Shown: positions 52,858-62,603, counted from the first letter of the stretch. The stretch: 64,000 nt of DNA from JADJPF01 sp964492845 (GCA_964492845.1 CAZBMZ010000003.1:62001-126000), one strand, 5' to 3'. The notes: generated by a model from the letters alone, not told the origin. Translations and numbers: made by a program.

Positions 52858-55503
52858 CTAAGCTGTTTGAGAGTTGGCTTTTCCTTCGCTTAAAACAGCT
52901 TGAGCCGCAGCAAGTCGCGCAATAGGAACACGATAAGGTGAGCAACTAACATAGTTTAAGCCTACACGATGACAGAAGGCTACGCTGCTTGGTTCACCGC
53001 CATGTTCGCCACAAATACCAACTTTAAGGTTTTCTCTTGCACCGCGTCCTAACTGTACAGCCATTTCAACTAGTTTTCCTACACCTTCTTGATCTAGGAC
53101 TTGGAAAGGATCTTCAGCAAAAATCTTTTTCTCAACATATAACGGCAAGAAACGGCCAGAGTCATCTCGGCTTAAACCGTAAGTTGTTTGAGTTAAATCA
53201 TTTGTACCAAATGAGAAAAATTCTGCTACCGTAGCAATTTTATTTGCTGTTAGCGCGGCGCGAGGAAGTTCAATCATTGTTCCAACTAAATAATCAACGC
53301 TAAGACCTTCTTTTTCAAAGACTTCTTCGGCCACTTTGCGAACTAGAGTTGCTTGTGAAATTAGCTCTTTTACATCGCTTATAAGTGGAATCATCACTTC
53401 AGGAATAACATTTACACCTTGGCGTTTAACCGTGACAGCAGCAGAAAAGATTGCTCTAGCCTGCATTTCGGTAATTTCTGGGTAAGCAATACCAAGACGA
53501 CAACCACGATGCCCAAGCATTGGGTTAGCTTCATAAAGAGTTTTAATTTTGTTGGTAAGTTCAGCACTTGGAATGTTTAGCTTTTGTGCTAGCTCATCAA
53601 TTTCTGCTTGCTCATGAGGTAAAAATTCATGTAATGGTGGGTCAAGTGTGCGAATTGTTACTGGGTAGCCGTCCATCGCTTTGAAAATCCCAATAAAATC
53701 TTCTGTTTGGAAAGGTTCTATTTTGCTAAGGGCGTGTTGTCTTTCTTCTTGAGTTTTAGCAACAATCATTTCGCGCATAGCGTCAATTCGGTTGCCTTCA
53801 AAAAACATATGTTCTGTACGACATAGCCCTATGCCTTCAGCACCAAATTTTCGTGCTACTTCAGCATCATGAGGGGTGTCGGCGTTGGTTCGGACTCGTA
53901 ATTTTCTAAATTCATCTACCCAAGTCATAAATTTATGGAAATTTTCATCTGGACGAGGATCAATTAATTTAACTTGACCTAAAATTACACGTCCCGCAGT
54001 GCCGTCTACAGTGATGTAATCACCTTTATTTACTACCTGGCTGCCAACTCTAAATAGTTCTTTTTCATAGCTAATACTTAAATCACTACAACCAGCAACA
54101 CAGCATTTTCCCATTCCTCTAGCTACAACAGCGGCATGACTGGTCATTCCACCCCTAGCCGTTAGAATTGCTTGAGCAGCAACCATTCCATGAAAATCAT
54201 CTGGGGCGGTTTCAATTCTAACTAAAATTACTTTTTCACCCTCTTTAGCTAAAATTTCTGCTTCATCTGGTGAAAAAACAACTTTACCACTAGCAGCACC
54301 TGGGCTAGCAGGCAAGCCTTTAGCTAAAACCTCTAATTTTTCCGAAGGGTCAATCATTGGGTGAAGTAGTGCATCTAAGTGGCCTGGCTCTACTCTAGTG
54401 ACGGCTGTAGCTTTATCAATAATGCCTTCTTCAACTAGGTCAACAGCAATTTTTATTGCTGATGCGCCTGTGCGTTTAGCATTACGAGTTTGCAACATCC
54501 ATAATTTGCCACGCTCAATAGTAAACTCTAAGTCTTGGACATCTTTATAGTGTTTTTCTAGCATTTCAGCAACTTTAACAAATTGGTCATAGACTTCTGG
54601 CATATCTTCTTTTAGCTGTGAAATTTTCTTTGGTGTGCGAATGCCTGCTACAACGTCTTCACCTTGAGCATTAGCTAGATATTCGCCAAAAAGCTCTTTT
54701 TCGCCTGTTGAAGGATTGCGGGTAAATGCTACACCTGTGCCAGAATCATTTCCCATATTGCCAAAGACCATTGCTACAACATTTACAGCAGTTCCAAGAT
54801 CGTCGGAAATCCTATGAACACGACGATAATCTATAGCGCGTTTTCCATTCCATGACGCAAATACAGCACGGATTGATAGCTCTAATTGTTGAAGTGGATC
54901 TGTTGGAAAGTCATTACCTGTTTCTTTTTTAACTAATTGCTTAAATTGATGGCAAACTTCTTTTAATGAATCAACTGTTAAATCAGTGTCTTCTTTGACT
55001 CCAACTTTATGTTTTTGGTGGTCAAAAATATGCTCAAATTTTTCTGGGCTTATATCAAGTACAATTTTGCCAAACATTTGTATAAATCTACGGTAAGCAT
55101 CATAGGCAAAACGCTCATTTTGAGTTAAGACGGCAAGACCTTGGAGGGTTTCTTCATTTAGCCCTAGGTTTAATACTGTATCCATCATTCCAGGCATACT
55201 AAATTTAGCTCCTGAACGAACGGAAACAAGTAGCGGATTTTCTTTATTTCCAAACCCTTTTCCAGTAGCTTGTTCTACCTTATTTAAGGCTGCTAAGGTT
55301 TCGTCCCACATTCCTTGAGGAAATGCTTGATCGGCTTTGTAATAAGCTGTGCAAGCTTGTGTGCTTATGGTAAACCCTGGCGGAACAGGCAATCCAGCAT
55401 TGGTCATTTCTGCTAGTCCAGCACCTTTACCCCCAAGTAAATCTTTCATGCTTGCATTACCATCTGCTTGCCCATTGGCAAAAAGATATACATAATTAGT
55501 CAT
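52858..55503 (-). CDS. ppdK: Pyruvate, phosphate dikinase
   Basis: PPDK converts pyruvate, ATP and Pi to phosphoenolpyruvate, AMP and PPi. The 881-residue length is standard. The N-terminal ATP-grasp part starts with DLLGGKGAGLAEMTNAGLPV. The phosphohistidine domain has GGMTSHAAVVARGMGKCCVA (catalytic His). The PEP-binding TIM barrel ends with VGICGEHGGEPSSVAFCHRV (conserved Cys, His). The GAGG ribosome site precedes ATG by 8 nt. It is the last gene of a probable operon beginning with speA. No regulatory protein (PDRP) is in the window. Confidence 0.97.
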   Translation of the reverse strand: MTNYVYLFANGQADGNASMKDLLGGKGAGLAEMTNAGLPVPPGFTISTQACTAYYKADQAFPQGMWDETLAALNKVEQATGKGFGNKENPLLVSVRSGAKFSMPGMMDTVLNLGLNEETLQGLAVLTQNERFAYDAYRRFIQMFGKIVLDISPEKFEHIFDHQKHKVGVKEDTDLTVDSLKEVCHQFKQLVKKETGNDFPTDPLQQLELSIRAVFASWNGKRAIDYRRVHRISDDLGTAVNVVAMVFGNMGNDSGTGVAFTRNPSTGEKELFGEYLANAQGEDVVAGIRTPKKISQLKEDMPEVYDQFVKVAEMLEKHYKDVQDLEFTIERGKLWMLQTRNAKRTGASAIKIAVDLVEEGIIDKATAVTRVEPGHLDALLHPMIDPSEKLEVLAKGLPASPGAASGKVVFSPDEAEILAKEGEKVILVRIETAPDDFHGMVAAQAILTARGGMTSHAAVVARGMGKCCVAGCSDLSISYEKELFRVGSQVVNKGDYITVDGTAGRVILGQVKLIDPRPDENFHKFMTWVDEFRKLRVRTNADTPHDAEVARKFGAEGIGLCRTEHMFFEGNRIDAMREMIVAKTQEERQHALSKIEPFQTEDFIGIFKAMDGYPVTIRTLDPPLHEFLPHEQAEIDELAQKLNIPSAELTNKIKTLYEANPMLGHRGCRLGIAYPEITEMQARAIFSAAVTVKRQGVNVIPEVMIPLISDVKELISQATLVRKVAEEVFEKEGLSVDYLVGTMIELPRAALTANKIATVAEFFSFGTNDLTQTTYGLSRDDSGRFLPLYVEKKIFAEDPFQVLDQEGVGKLVEMAVQLGRGARENLKVGICGEHGGEPSSVAFCHRVGLNYVSCSPYRVPIARLAAAQAVLSEGKANSQTA

Positions 55504-55549
55504 AATAATGGCCTCAACTTATTGAAAGTAAGATATTTATTGCTAGTAA

Positions 55550-56311
55550 TTAAGTAAGTTTAGATTCTGCTTGTACTTGATTCATCAAGCTATAAGAACG
55601 CAAATCTCGCTCAATAGTACGACGAATTAAACGGTAACTGATATCTTCTATTGCTGTTAAATGCTCAGTTGGATTAGCTTGTCCAGCAAAAATACTTGGA
55701 TTATTACGTAGTATTGATGCAAAGGATTGTTTTAGCTCGCTAGAAATTGCTATTCCTCTTGCACCACTACAACCATAGCATTGCGGCGCACCGTCGGGTG
55801 CTAGCCAAACGCCACTAGACTCAGCAATTTCACCACTACAACCAACACATTTATTTAAGTCTGGAAAAAAACCAGAAATTTTCAATAACCAAACCTCAAA
55901 ATATCTTAGTAAGCTTGCTAAAGAAAGTTCTTTACTCATTGCTTCCATTGTGGCTGTAACTAACCGATAAAGCTTTTCATTTTTTTCATGTGCTGGGGAA
56001 AATTCACAAAGCAGTTCTGTAAGATAAGAAAGTGCTGCTGCATTTTCTGTTTTGCCTGCATAATGAAATGGAGAACGTAGAATTTCACAATTAGAAATTT
56101 TTACAAGCTCACGACCTTCTTTTTCATGATAGGTTAAGCTTACTTCTGTAAATGGTTCTAAACTAGCACCAAAACGGCTTTTCATTCTTCTAGCTCCAGA
56201 AGCAACCCCACGAATTACACCAGAAGACCGGGTAAGTAATACACAGATTTTATCTGCTTCTGAAAGTGGAAAGGTACGCAAAATAAAAGCAGTCGTTTGA
56301 TGAAGTGGCAT
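55550..56311 (-). CDS. recO: DNA repair protein RecO
   Basis: RecO with RecR loads RecA on SSB-coated DNA. The N-terminal OB-fold (HQTTAFILRTFPLSEADKIC; GVIRGVASGARRMKSRFGAS) is typical. The zinc-finger cysteines are in CVGCSGE and CYGCSGARG. The length, 253 residues, is standard. No Shine-Dalgarno is clear. It is flanked by the small membrane protein (72 nt) and ppdK (46 nt). Confidence 0.92.
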   Translation of the reverse strand: MPLHQTTAFILRTFPLSEADKICVLLTRSSGVIRGVASGARRMKSRFGASLEPFTEVSLTYHEKEGRELVKISNCEILRSPFHYAGKTENAAALSYLTELLCEFSPAHEKNEKLYRLVTATMEAMSKELSLASLLRYFEVWLLKISGFFPDLNKCVGCSGEIAESSGVWLAPDGAPQCYGCSGARGIAISSELKQSFASILRNNPSIFAGQANPTEHLTAIEDISYRLIRRTIERDLRSYSLMNQVQAESKLT

Positions 56312-56383
56312 AGTTTTATAGGTGTTATTAAGGGTTAGATAAAAATAATATAGTAAATTAAGAATTTACTTCTTATGGCTTAA

Positions 56384-56710
56384 TTAAAAGTCATAATTTG
56401 GTGGACTATCTTTTACTTCAATATAGCTTTCAGACATAGAAATTATTGAGCCTGTTGCTTGTTTAATGTAATAAACTTTAATCCCTTTTTTTAGCCCTCG
56501 CCCTTTAATTTCTCCTACATAAGAACCATTTTTGTTTACATAAGCATGTTTACCAATAACCTCATCTTGCTTACGATCATTAACTATCATTAAATAAACA
56601 GCTAATATTACTGAAGAAGCAAAAACGGCGATAAGGGTTTGTTTTAGGATACGTTTCCACAAAGCTTCTGATTGAGGCATTTCTTCTGTATTTGATGGTA
56701 TTAGTGACAT
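56384..56710 (-). CDS. Small single-pass membrane protein
   Basis: A 108-residue protein of unknown function. The ATG at 56710 starts 4 nt after the stop of the Nudix-MBL gene, with GGAT upstream; a TTG four codons earlier is less likely. One transmembrane helix (about residues 27-47) is followed by a small beta-rich extracytoplasmic part with KHAYVNKNGSYVGEIKGRG. It is inside the speA-ppdK run. Confidence 0.6.
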   Translation of the reverse strand: MSLIPSNTEEMPQSEALWKRILKQTLIAVFASSVILAVYLMIVNDRKQDEVIGKHAYVNKNGSYVGEIKGRGLKKGIKVYYIKQATGSIISMSESYIEVKDSPPNYDF

Positions 56711-56714
56711 AGTT

Positions 56715-58214
56715 TTATCCAACTAACCTGTAATGACCAAGTTGCTCAACAACTTGGCCTGATTGGATTAACTTTTCCAAATGTGCAAGAACAGAGCGTT
56801 CAGCAAGCTTGTGCATTTTTTCTGGCACATCTGTATAAACATTTTTAACAATTTCTGGAATGTTTTTTAAGCCTTGTTCAATTGCTTTTATTATATTAGT
56901 TTCGCGGGCAAGACGATGAGAAATATATTGATTTACTTTTGCATGTGCGCCGCCCATCGGCGCACCATGCGCGCCAAAAATAGCGGTTATTGGTAGTTCT
57001 ACAACTCGATTTAATGAATCTAAATAATCCTGCATATTTCCTTCAGGAGGATCTATTACTACAGTTCCCATTCCAACAATTAAGTCTCCAGAAATTAATG
57101 CTCCAGTTCGTTCTTCAAAAAAGCAAATATGATCTTGAGCATGTCCTGGAGTATAAATTGCTCTAAGTCGCCAATCTAGATCTCCTGGCAGTAGGATTAA
57201 TTCATTATTTTCAATTATTTGGTCAATATGAAAAGCTTCTCCAACTTTTTTTTGTGTAAGTGGATGCGCTCTAACAGGAATATTTAAGCGATTTTTTAAG
57301 TTTGCTACTCCACCAACATGGTCTGGATGAAAATGTGTAAGCAAAATTTCGCGGGGTTTGTAGCCTTCTGCCATTAAGCTATCAATAAAATTAGCTAGTT
57401 GAACTTGTTCTTCTTCATATGGTGAAGCAGGGTCAATGATAACAAATTCTTCTCTACCAATAATATAACAATTTGTGTGGGTTGCAGGTGGTAAGGTAGG
57501 TGTTAGAACAGGAAAAAGTAAAATCCCATCATACATTTCAATTCTGCGTACAATGCTACGATTAGCTTCAGGAACTGACATTAAACGCGCGCTTATATCT
57601 ATTGATAAACCTTCGGACAAAGTACGGATTATATGAAGTGTTGGAGGGGCTAGGAGTACTTCGCCCTTTTGCCATGAGTTTAACGCTTGTTTAGGAGCTA
57701 TCCATCCACCTTTTACTAGTTCACCAATAATAATTTCTGGTTCTTGATTTTTAGGTAACCATCCAAGAAAAAACCAAGTATCAAAACGACGTGGAGCAAA
57801 AGGAGGCGTTACCCAACGACCTGCTGGAGTAAGCAAATTAGCATCTAAGCTTGCTCCAGTTGTCATTAAAATAGACTTAAAACTACGCGATCCTTTTAAT
57901 AAATCTTGTCTAAGAGACGCTAATTGCTCTTTGGGAATATGCTCTATTCCTAATGCAATTAACACTCCAGTTTCTTCAAACATTTCTCTGACAGCACAAG
58001 TTATCATTTGTGCTGATTCAGGGCTTTCTGCATTTAAGACAGGAATTTCTGCGTCACTTACATCACGTTGTCCACCAGGAAATGCTGTTACTCCAGCCAT
58101 AAAGGTTAAAGTATCAGCCCTTTTTACCCAATACAAATGAGGCTCCTTAGTGTTACGCATTAACACAATAGATGCAGCATCTTTTGGTGTGCTTGGTTTA
58201 GCCGTTACAGTCAT
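56715..58214 (-). CDS. Nudix hydrolase-metallo-beta-lactamase fusion (LACTB2-like)
   Basis: A 499-residue fusion. Residues of about 1-190 form a NUDT19/RP2-like Nudix domain: FMAGVTAFPGGQRDVSD, then after an insertion AVREMFEETGVLI with the REUxEExGU core. Residues of about 215-420 form a metallo-beta-lactamase domain with THFHPDHVGG, GHAQDHICF and GDLIVG ligands. The end (about 430-499) is a winged-helix domain as in LACTB2 (RHMxxR-like SHRLARE; SVLAHLEKLIQSGQV). The reaction is unknown; hydrolysis of nucleoside or CoA-type diphosphates and of thioesters or RNA is known for the separate families. It starts 12 nt after speA. Confidence 0.85.
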   Translation of the reverse strand: MTVTAKPSTPKDAASIVLMRNTKEPHLYWVKRADTLTFMAGVTAFPGGQRDVSDAEIPVLNAESPESAQMITCAVREMFEETGVLIALGIEHIPKEQLASLRQDLLKGSRSFKSILMTTGASLDANLLTPAGRWVTPPFAPRRFDTWFFLGWLPKNQEPEIIIGELVKGGWIAPKQALNSWQKGEVLLAPPTLHIIRTLSEGLSIDISARLMSVPEANRSIVRRIEMYDGILLFPVLTPTLPPATHTNCYIIGREEFVIIDPASPYEEEQVQLANFIDSLMAEGYKPREILLTHFHPDHVGGVANLKNRLNIPVRAHPLTQKKVGEAFHIDQIIENNELILLPGDLDWRLRAIYTPGHAQDHICFFEERTGALISGDLIVGMGTVVIDPPEGNMQDYLDSLNRVVELPITAIFGAHGAPMGGAHAKVNQYISHRLARETNIIKAIEQGLKNIPEIVKNVYTDVPEKMHKLAERSVLAHLEKLIQSGQVVEQLGHYRLVG

Positions 58215-58226
58215 AATTTACTGGTT

Positions 58227-60119
58227 TTACCCTAAATAAGTATAGTTAGTAATTTTCTTTTCGTATTCGCTATGTAACTCGGCTGCTTCTGCTTCAGTCA
58301 GACGACCTAATTTAACTTGTTCATGAAGTTGTTTTTGGAAATTTTCCCAAAGAAAACTTTTATCATATCGAGCTAAAGCTAGCACATCTCCTAAGTTACT
58401 GCCAGTAATAATTTTTTTGATTAAATAATTTTCTCTGTTAATAATGACATGTGCTTCATTTAGCGTTCCAAAAAGATTATGAAAATTTCCCATTACTTCT
58501 TGATAAGCACCTATCATAAAAAATGCTAAATAATAAGGATCTTTAGGTGAAAAATGGTGTAGTTCTAAAGTTTCCTTAATATCTTTTAAGTCTACAAACT
58601 TGTCAATAATACCATCTGAGTCACAAGTAAGATCTACTAGGGTTGCATGCTCAGAAGGCTGAGAATTAAGCTTATGAATAGGCATTATTGGAAAAAGCTG
58701 TTCAATTGCCCAGCTATCAGGAACAGAACGGAAAATACTAAAATTACAAAGGTATTTAGCACTAAGAATTTTTTGAAGATCATCAAACTCTTCACTAATA
58801 AGCTTAGATTGTTGAGCAAAACGGTTAGCTCTTTCGCAAACCTCCCAAAATAAAGCCTCTCCTTTTGCACGATCTTCTAAATCTATTAAACCTAAATTAA
58901 ATAAAGTGAATAACTCTTCTTTATGTTCCAAAGCATCATGGTAGTATTCCCGATAGTTTTTAGAGCTAACATGTTCTACTAAATCTTTTAATTCAATTAC
59001 TACTTGTGGATCATCTTCATTAGTAGTTACTTTAGAAATATCATCTAAAACAGTTTCAATTTCATCTTGAATATTAGTAATAATCATTGCGTGAAATGCT
59101 GCAACAATTCGTCCTGATTCTGTAACAATATTTGGTTCTGGGATGTCTTCGTCTTCACAAACGCCTTTAATTGTATAAATTACATCGTTTGCAAATTCCT
59201 GCATTGTGTAGTTTGCTGAAGAATCAAAACTAGTTTTACTACCATCATAATCTACACCCATACCTCCACCTACATTAAGGTATTCTACGTCAATATGCAT
59301 GGCACGAATTTTGCAGTAAACTCGGGCTGCTTCTTTCATAGCGTTTTTAACACGTTTAATATCAGTAATTTGTGAGCCAATATGGAAATGAAGCATTTTC
59401 AAACAGTCTAGCATATTATTTTCTCTAAGTATGCGGACGACTTCTAGCATTTCACTTGTTGTAAGACCAAATTTAGCTGTTTCTCCTCCAGATTTTTCCC
59501 AGCGTCCTGACCCACGAGAATAAAGCCTGGCACGAATACCTATATTTGGCTTTATATTAAACTCTTTTGCTTGATGTAAAATTATGTCTAACTCTTCTAC
59601 TTTTTCTATAACTAAAATTAATTTTTTTCCTGCTCGCAGTCCGATAAAAGCAAGTCTTATGTAAGCTTCATCCTTAAAACCGTTGCAGACTAGTAAAGAA
59701 TCAGGAGACTGCTCTACAGCTAAAGCTCCATAGAGTTCAGGTTTTGAGCCTACTTCTACACCAAAATTATAGCGTCGGCCCTCTCTTAAAACTTCTTCTA
59801 AAACATCCCGTCTAGGGTTAACTTTCATCGGGAAAACACATAAATGATTGCCCTTATAGTTATATTCTTTAATAGAGTTTTGAAAACTATTAGTAAGCTT
59901 ACGGACTTGGTGAGAGAGTAGCTGAGGAAAACGAAGGATTATAGGTAATTTAACGCCACGACGTAGCAGATCTTCTACTACTTCTAAGACATCAACGCTA
60001 GAAACATCATCCTCGGCAGGTCGGACGATAAGATGCCCTTTTTTATTGACACCAAAAAAACCTGCACCCCAATTTTCAATGCCATAAGTTTGTATTGTTT
60101 CCTCAAGCGTGTTTTTCAT
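58227..60119 (-). CDS. speA: Biosynthetic arginine decarboxylase
   Basis: SpeA makes agmatine from arginine, the first step of a polyamine route. It is a fold-type III (alanine racemase-like) PLP enzyme: VFPMKVNPRRDVLEEV contains the Schiff-base Lys, then FGVEVGSKPELYGAL, LHFHIGSQI, LNVGGGMGVDYDGS and IVTESGRIVAAFHAM. The length of 630 residues is standard. GGAGG is 18 nt before the ATG, which is unusually far, with an A-rich stretch between. It is the first gene of the run to ppdK. No agmatinase or agmatine deiminase is in the window. Confidence 0.95.
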   Translation of the reverse strand: MKNTLEETIQTYGIENWGAGFFGVNKKGHLIVRPAEDDVSSVDVLEVVEDLLRRGVKLPIILRFPQLLSHQVRKLTNSFQNSIKEYNYKGNHLCVFPMKVNPRRDVLEEVLREGRRYNFGVEVGSKPELYGALAVEQSPDSLLVCNGFKDEAYIRLAFIGLRAGKKLILVIEKVEELDIILHQAKEFNIKPNIGIRARLYSRGSGRWEKSGGETAKFGLTTSEMLEVVRILRENNMLDCLKMLHFHIGSQITDIKRVKNAMKEAARVYCKIRAMHIDVEYLNVGGGMGVDYDGSKTSFDSSANYTMQEFANDVIYTIKGVCEDEDIPEPNIVTESGRIVAAFHAMIITNIQDEIETVLDDISKVTTNEDDPQVVIELKDLVEHVSSKNYREYYHDALEHKEELFTLFNLGLIDLEDRAKGEALFWEVCERANRFAQQSKLISEEFDDLQKILSAKYLCNFSIFRSVPDSWAIEQLFPIMPIHKLNSQPSEHATLVDLTCDSDGIIDKFVDLKDIKETLELHHFSPKDPYYLAFFMIGAYQEVMGNFHNLFGTLNEAHVIINRENYLIKKIITGSNLGDVLALARYDKSFLWENFQKQLHEQVKLGRLTEAEAAELHSEYEKKITNYTYLG

Positions 60120-60275
60120 GTATTTTTTTTCTTTCTGCCTCCAATATAAAAGTAAATTTATTTTATTTTATAAGCGACGAAATGTAGCAAATTAACTAAA
60201 GGGTGTCAAAAGCTTTTTTCTTGTTTCTTAGGTGATTTATCTGCTAGAAAAACCGTGATTTATCGGTGCTTTTCC

Positions 60276-60321
60276 TTGACATAAGCTTGCTGCTTCCGTT
60301 TAGATAACTTGTTTAGTTATC
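60276..60321 (+). promoter_or_regulatory. glnA leader: candidate promoter and hairpin
   Basis: TTGACA (60276-60281) is a perfect -35 box; 17 nt later TTTAGA (60299-60304) is a weak -10. Immediately after, GATAACT (60303-60309) and AGTTATC (60315-60321) form a 7-bp stem with a 5-nt loop. In the 292-nt gap between speA and glnA no other structure stands out. No known nitrogen riboswitch (such as glnA RNA) is recognised. Confidence 0.35.
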
Positions 60322-60411
60322 CAGACGGTAACTAAGAGGTTAATGCTAGTAATTTATACTAAATAATATCTTTGTTATTTTTACGTAAAATTTAATTTTT
60401 GGAGGATTACC

Positions 60412-61821
60412 ATGGATGCAAAAACGGTACTCCGTTTTGCTGTTGATAAACAGGTAAAATTTGTAGATCTACGTTTTACTGATCTAGTTGGGCAATGGCA
60501 TCATATGACTTTTCCCATAAATCAACTTTCAGAAGATTCTTTTGTAGATGGTTTTGGGTTTGATGCTTCTAGTTTAAGAGGATGGGCAGCAATTAATGAA
60601 TCAGATATGTTGCTACTACCTGATGCTAATCGTTGTTGGGTTGATCCGTTTTTTGAGGAATCAACACTTTGTATAATTGCTGATGTTGCTGATCCAATCA
60701 CTAAAGAACCTTATTTTTTAGACCCTCGTGGTGTGGCTAGACGTGCTGAGAGCTATTTGCAATTTACTGGAATTGCAGATACTTGCTTTTTTGGCCCAGA
60801 AGCAGAATTTTTTGTTTTAGATAGTGTTAGTTATCGAAATGACCCTAATCATTGCTTTTATCTAATTGATAGTGAAGAAGGTAACTGGAATAGCGGACGA
60901 CAAACTAATAATTTAGGTTATCGTATTCGCCACAAAGAAGGTTATGTCCCTGTCCCACCCGTAGATAAACTTCAAGACTTGCGCTCAGAAATAGCTCTTA
61001 ATCTAAATGAAGTTGGTATTGAAGCAGAGTGCCACCATCATGAAGTTGCTTCTGGCGGACAATGTGAAATAGATTTTCGCTTCTCTACTTTGCTTGCTAC
61101 GGCTGATAATGTAATGTTATTTAAGTATATTGTCAGAAATACTTGTTATATTTATGGCAAGGCAGCTACCTTTATGCCCAAACCTTTGTTTGGTGATAAT
61201 GGAAGCGGAATGCACTGTCATCAAAGTTTATGGAAAGGTGAAAAACCGCTTTTTGCTGGTGAAGAGTATGCAGGACTTTCTAAAATGGCACTTTACTATA
61301 TTGGCGGACTCTTAAAACATGCCCCTGCACTAGCTGCTTTTGTTGCACCTACAACCAACAGTTACAAGCGACTAGTTCCAGGCTTTGAAGCTCCTGTAAA
61401 TTTAGCTTATTCAGCACGTAATCGATCTGCTGCTGTAAGAATACCAATGTTTTCACAAAACCCTAAAGCAAAGCGTATAGAATTTCGCCCACCTGATCCA
61501 AGTTGTAACCCTTATTTAGCTTTTGCTGCTCTAATGATGGCTGGGTTAGATGGGATTCAAAATAAAATTGACCCGGGCCAGCCACTAGATAAAGATATTT
61601 ATGACCTTCCAGCAGAAGAGCTAAAAAATGTTCCTAGCTTGCCAGGTTCATTAGAAGAATCTCTAAAAGCACTTGAACAAGACCATGATTTTCTTCTAAA
61701 AGGCGACGTTTTTACAGAAAATTTAATTTCTCGTTGGATTGAATACAAACATAAAAAAGAAGTTGATGTCATTCGCCAACGTCCACATCCTTTAGAATTT
61801 GCTATGTATTTTGATATTTAG
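60412..61821 (+). CDS. glnA: Glutamine synthetase, type I
   Basis: GS makes glutamine from glutamate, ammonia and ATP. The 469-residue length and landmarks FGFDASSLRGWAAINESDML, FGPEAEFFVLD, HHHEVASGGQCEIDF, NGSGMHCHQSLW, and NRSAAVRIP define type I. The segment DIYDLPAEELKNVP aligns with the adenylylation loop, with the Tyr conserved, so GS-I-beta type control by GlnE is possible. GGAGG is 6 nt before the ATG. No glnB or glnE is in the window. Confidence 0.97.
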   Translation: MDAKTVLRFAVDKQVKFVDLRFTDLVGQWHHMTFPINQLSEDSFVDGFGFDASSLRGWAAINESDMLLLPDANRCWVDPFFEESTLCIIADVADPITKEPYFLDPRGVARRAESYLQFTGIADTCFFGPEAEFFVLDSVSYRNDPNHCFYLIDSEEGNWNSGRQTNNLGYRIRHKEGYVPVPPVDKLQDLRSEIALNLNEVGIEAECHHHEVASGGQCEIDFRFSTLLATADNVMLFKYIVRNTCYIYGKAATFMPKPLFGDNGSGMHCHQSLWKGEKPLFAGEEYAGLSKMALYYIGGLLKHAPALAAFVAPTTNSYKRLVPGFEAPVNLAYSARNRSAAVRIPMFSQNPKAKRIEFRPPDPSCNPYLAFAALMMAGLDGIQNKIDPGQPLDKDIYDLPAEELKNVPSLPGSLEESLKALEQDHDFLLKGDVFTENLISRWIEYKHKKEVDVIRQRPHPLEFAMYFDI

Positions 61822-61828
61822 TTTTTTC

Positions 61829-61869
61829 TAGGATCGTCAATTTAATTTGAGTTTAGATTGACGATCCTA
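61829..61869 (+). terminator. Hairpin after glnA
   Basis: A 13-bp stem TAGGATCGTCAAT / ATTGACGATCCTA (61829-61841 and 61857-61869) with a 15-nt loop begins 8 nt after the glnA stop. There is no U tract after it, so it may work with Rho or protect the mRNA end. The rest of the 286-nt gap is AT-rich until the sigma-54 site. Confidence 0.55.
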
Positions 61870-62052
61870 TTAGAAAGAATCCGCAAGGGCTGTGGATATT
61901 GCCCAAATGATTGTTATTTGAAAATTTATTGAGAAGTTTTTATAAAATTATAAGTATCTATAACCTTTTTATTTATGAATAGTTACAATTATATTTAATA
62001 AGTTTTTTGCTTAAAACAAAGTTTTGAAATCAATAATTGTTGACTAAATTAC

Positions 62053-62069
62053 TTGGCACAAATATTGCT
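62053..62069 (+). promoter_or_regulatory. Sigma-54 promoter of the DUF4870-like gene
   Basis: TTGGCACAAATATTGCT is a perfect match to the -24/-12 consensus (TGGCAC-N5-TTGC). The GG (62055-62056) and GC (62067-62068) doublets are 10 bp apart. Transcription would start near 62080, and the AAAGGAGG ribosome site follows before ATG 62108. I see no TGTATACA pair upstream. Confidence 0.75.
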
Positions 62070-62107
62070 GAATGATTGTTGAGAACTAATCAACAAAAGG
62101 AGGCTTT

Positions 62108-62584
62108 ATGGATCAACTTAATAGCCAACAACCTATTATTGATTTACAACCACAACAACCACAGCAACCTTATTACTCTCAACAACCTTTACCAAATAAC
62201 AAAACCCAAGTGCTTTCCCTTGATTTTAATATTGCTGGGCTACTTTGCTATGTTCCTTTTGGTGTGATTTTTGCTGTAATTTTTCTAGCTACAGAACCTA
62301 AAGAAAGCCGTTTTGTACGCTTTCATTCCCTTCAATCAGTAACGCTTTTAGCTACAGTTATTGTGCTTTCCATTGTACTTAGCATCGTTGGTACGGTTTT
62401 TAGTTATATACCTGTTATTGGTTGGATGTTAGCTTTATTGATGATTCCTGTTTCTTTAGTAGTTTCACTAGCTTTTTTGGTGATGGCAATAATTGCTATG
62501 ATTAAAGCTTATCAAAATGAAATGTGGAAAATGCCAATTATTAGTAAATTAGTAGAAAATTTTGAAGCAAAACAAACTTTCTAA
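62108..62584 (+). CDS. DUF4870-like membrane protein
   Basis: A 158-residue protein with a strong AAAGGAGG ribosome site. The first ~35 residues are Gln/Pro-rich and soluble. Then SLDFNIAGLLCYVPFGVIFA, an ESRFVRFHSLQS loop and two further hydrophobic segments fit the DUF4870/Tic20-like family. The 'RFHSLQS' motif is its signature. Function is unknown. The gene is preceded by a sigma-54 site, so it should respond to a specific activator. Confidence 0.8.
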   Translation: MDQLNSQQPIIDLQPQQPQQPYYSQQPLPNNKTQVLSLDFNIAGLLCYVPFGVIFAVIFLATEPKESRFVRFHSLQSVTLLATVIVLSIVLSIVGTVFSYIPVIGWMLALLMIPVSLVVSLAFLVMAIIAMIKAYQNEMWKMPIISKLVENFEAKQTF

Positions 62585-62603
62585 AAATTTGTTGCTAGTT
62601 TTG

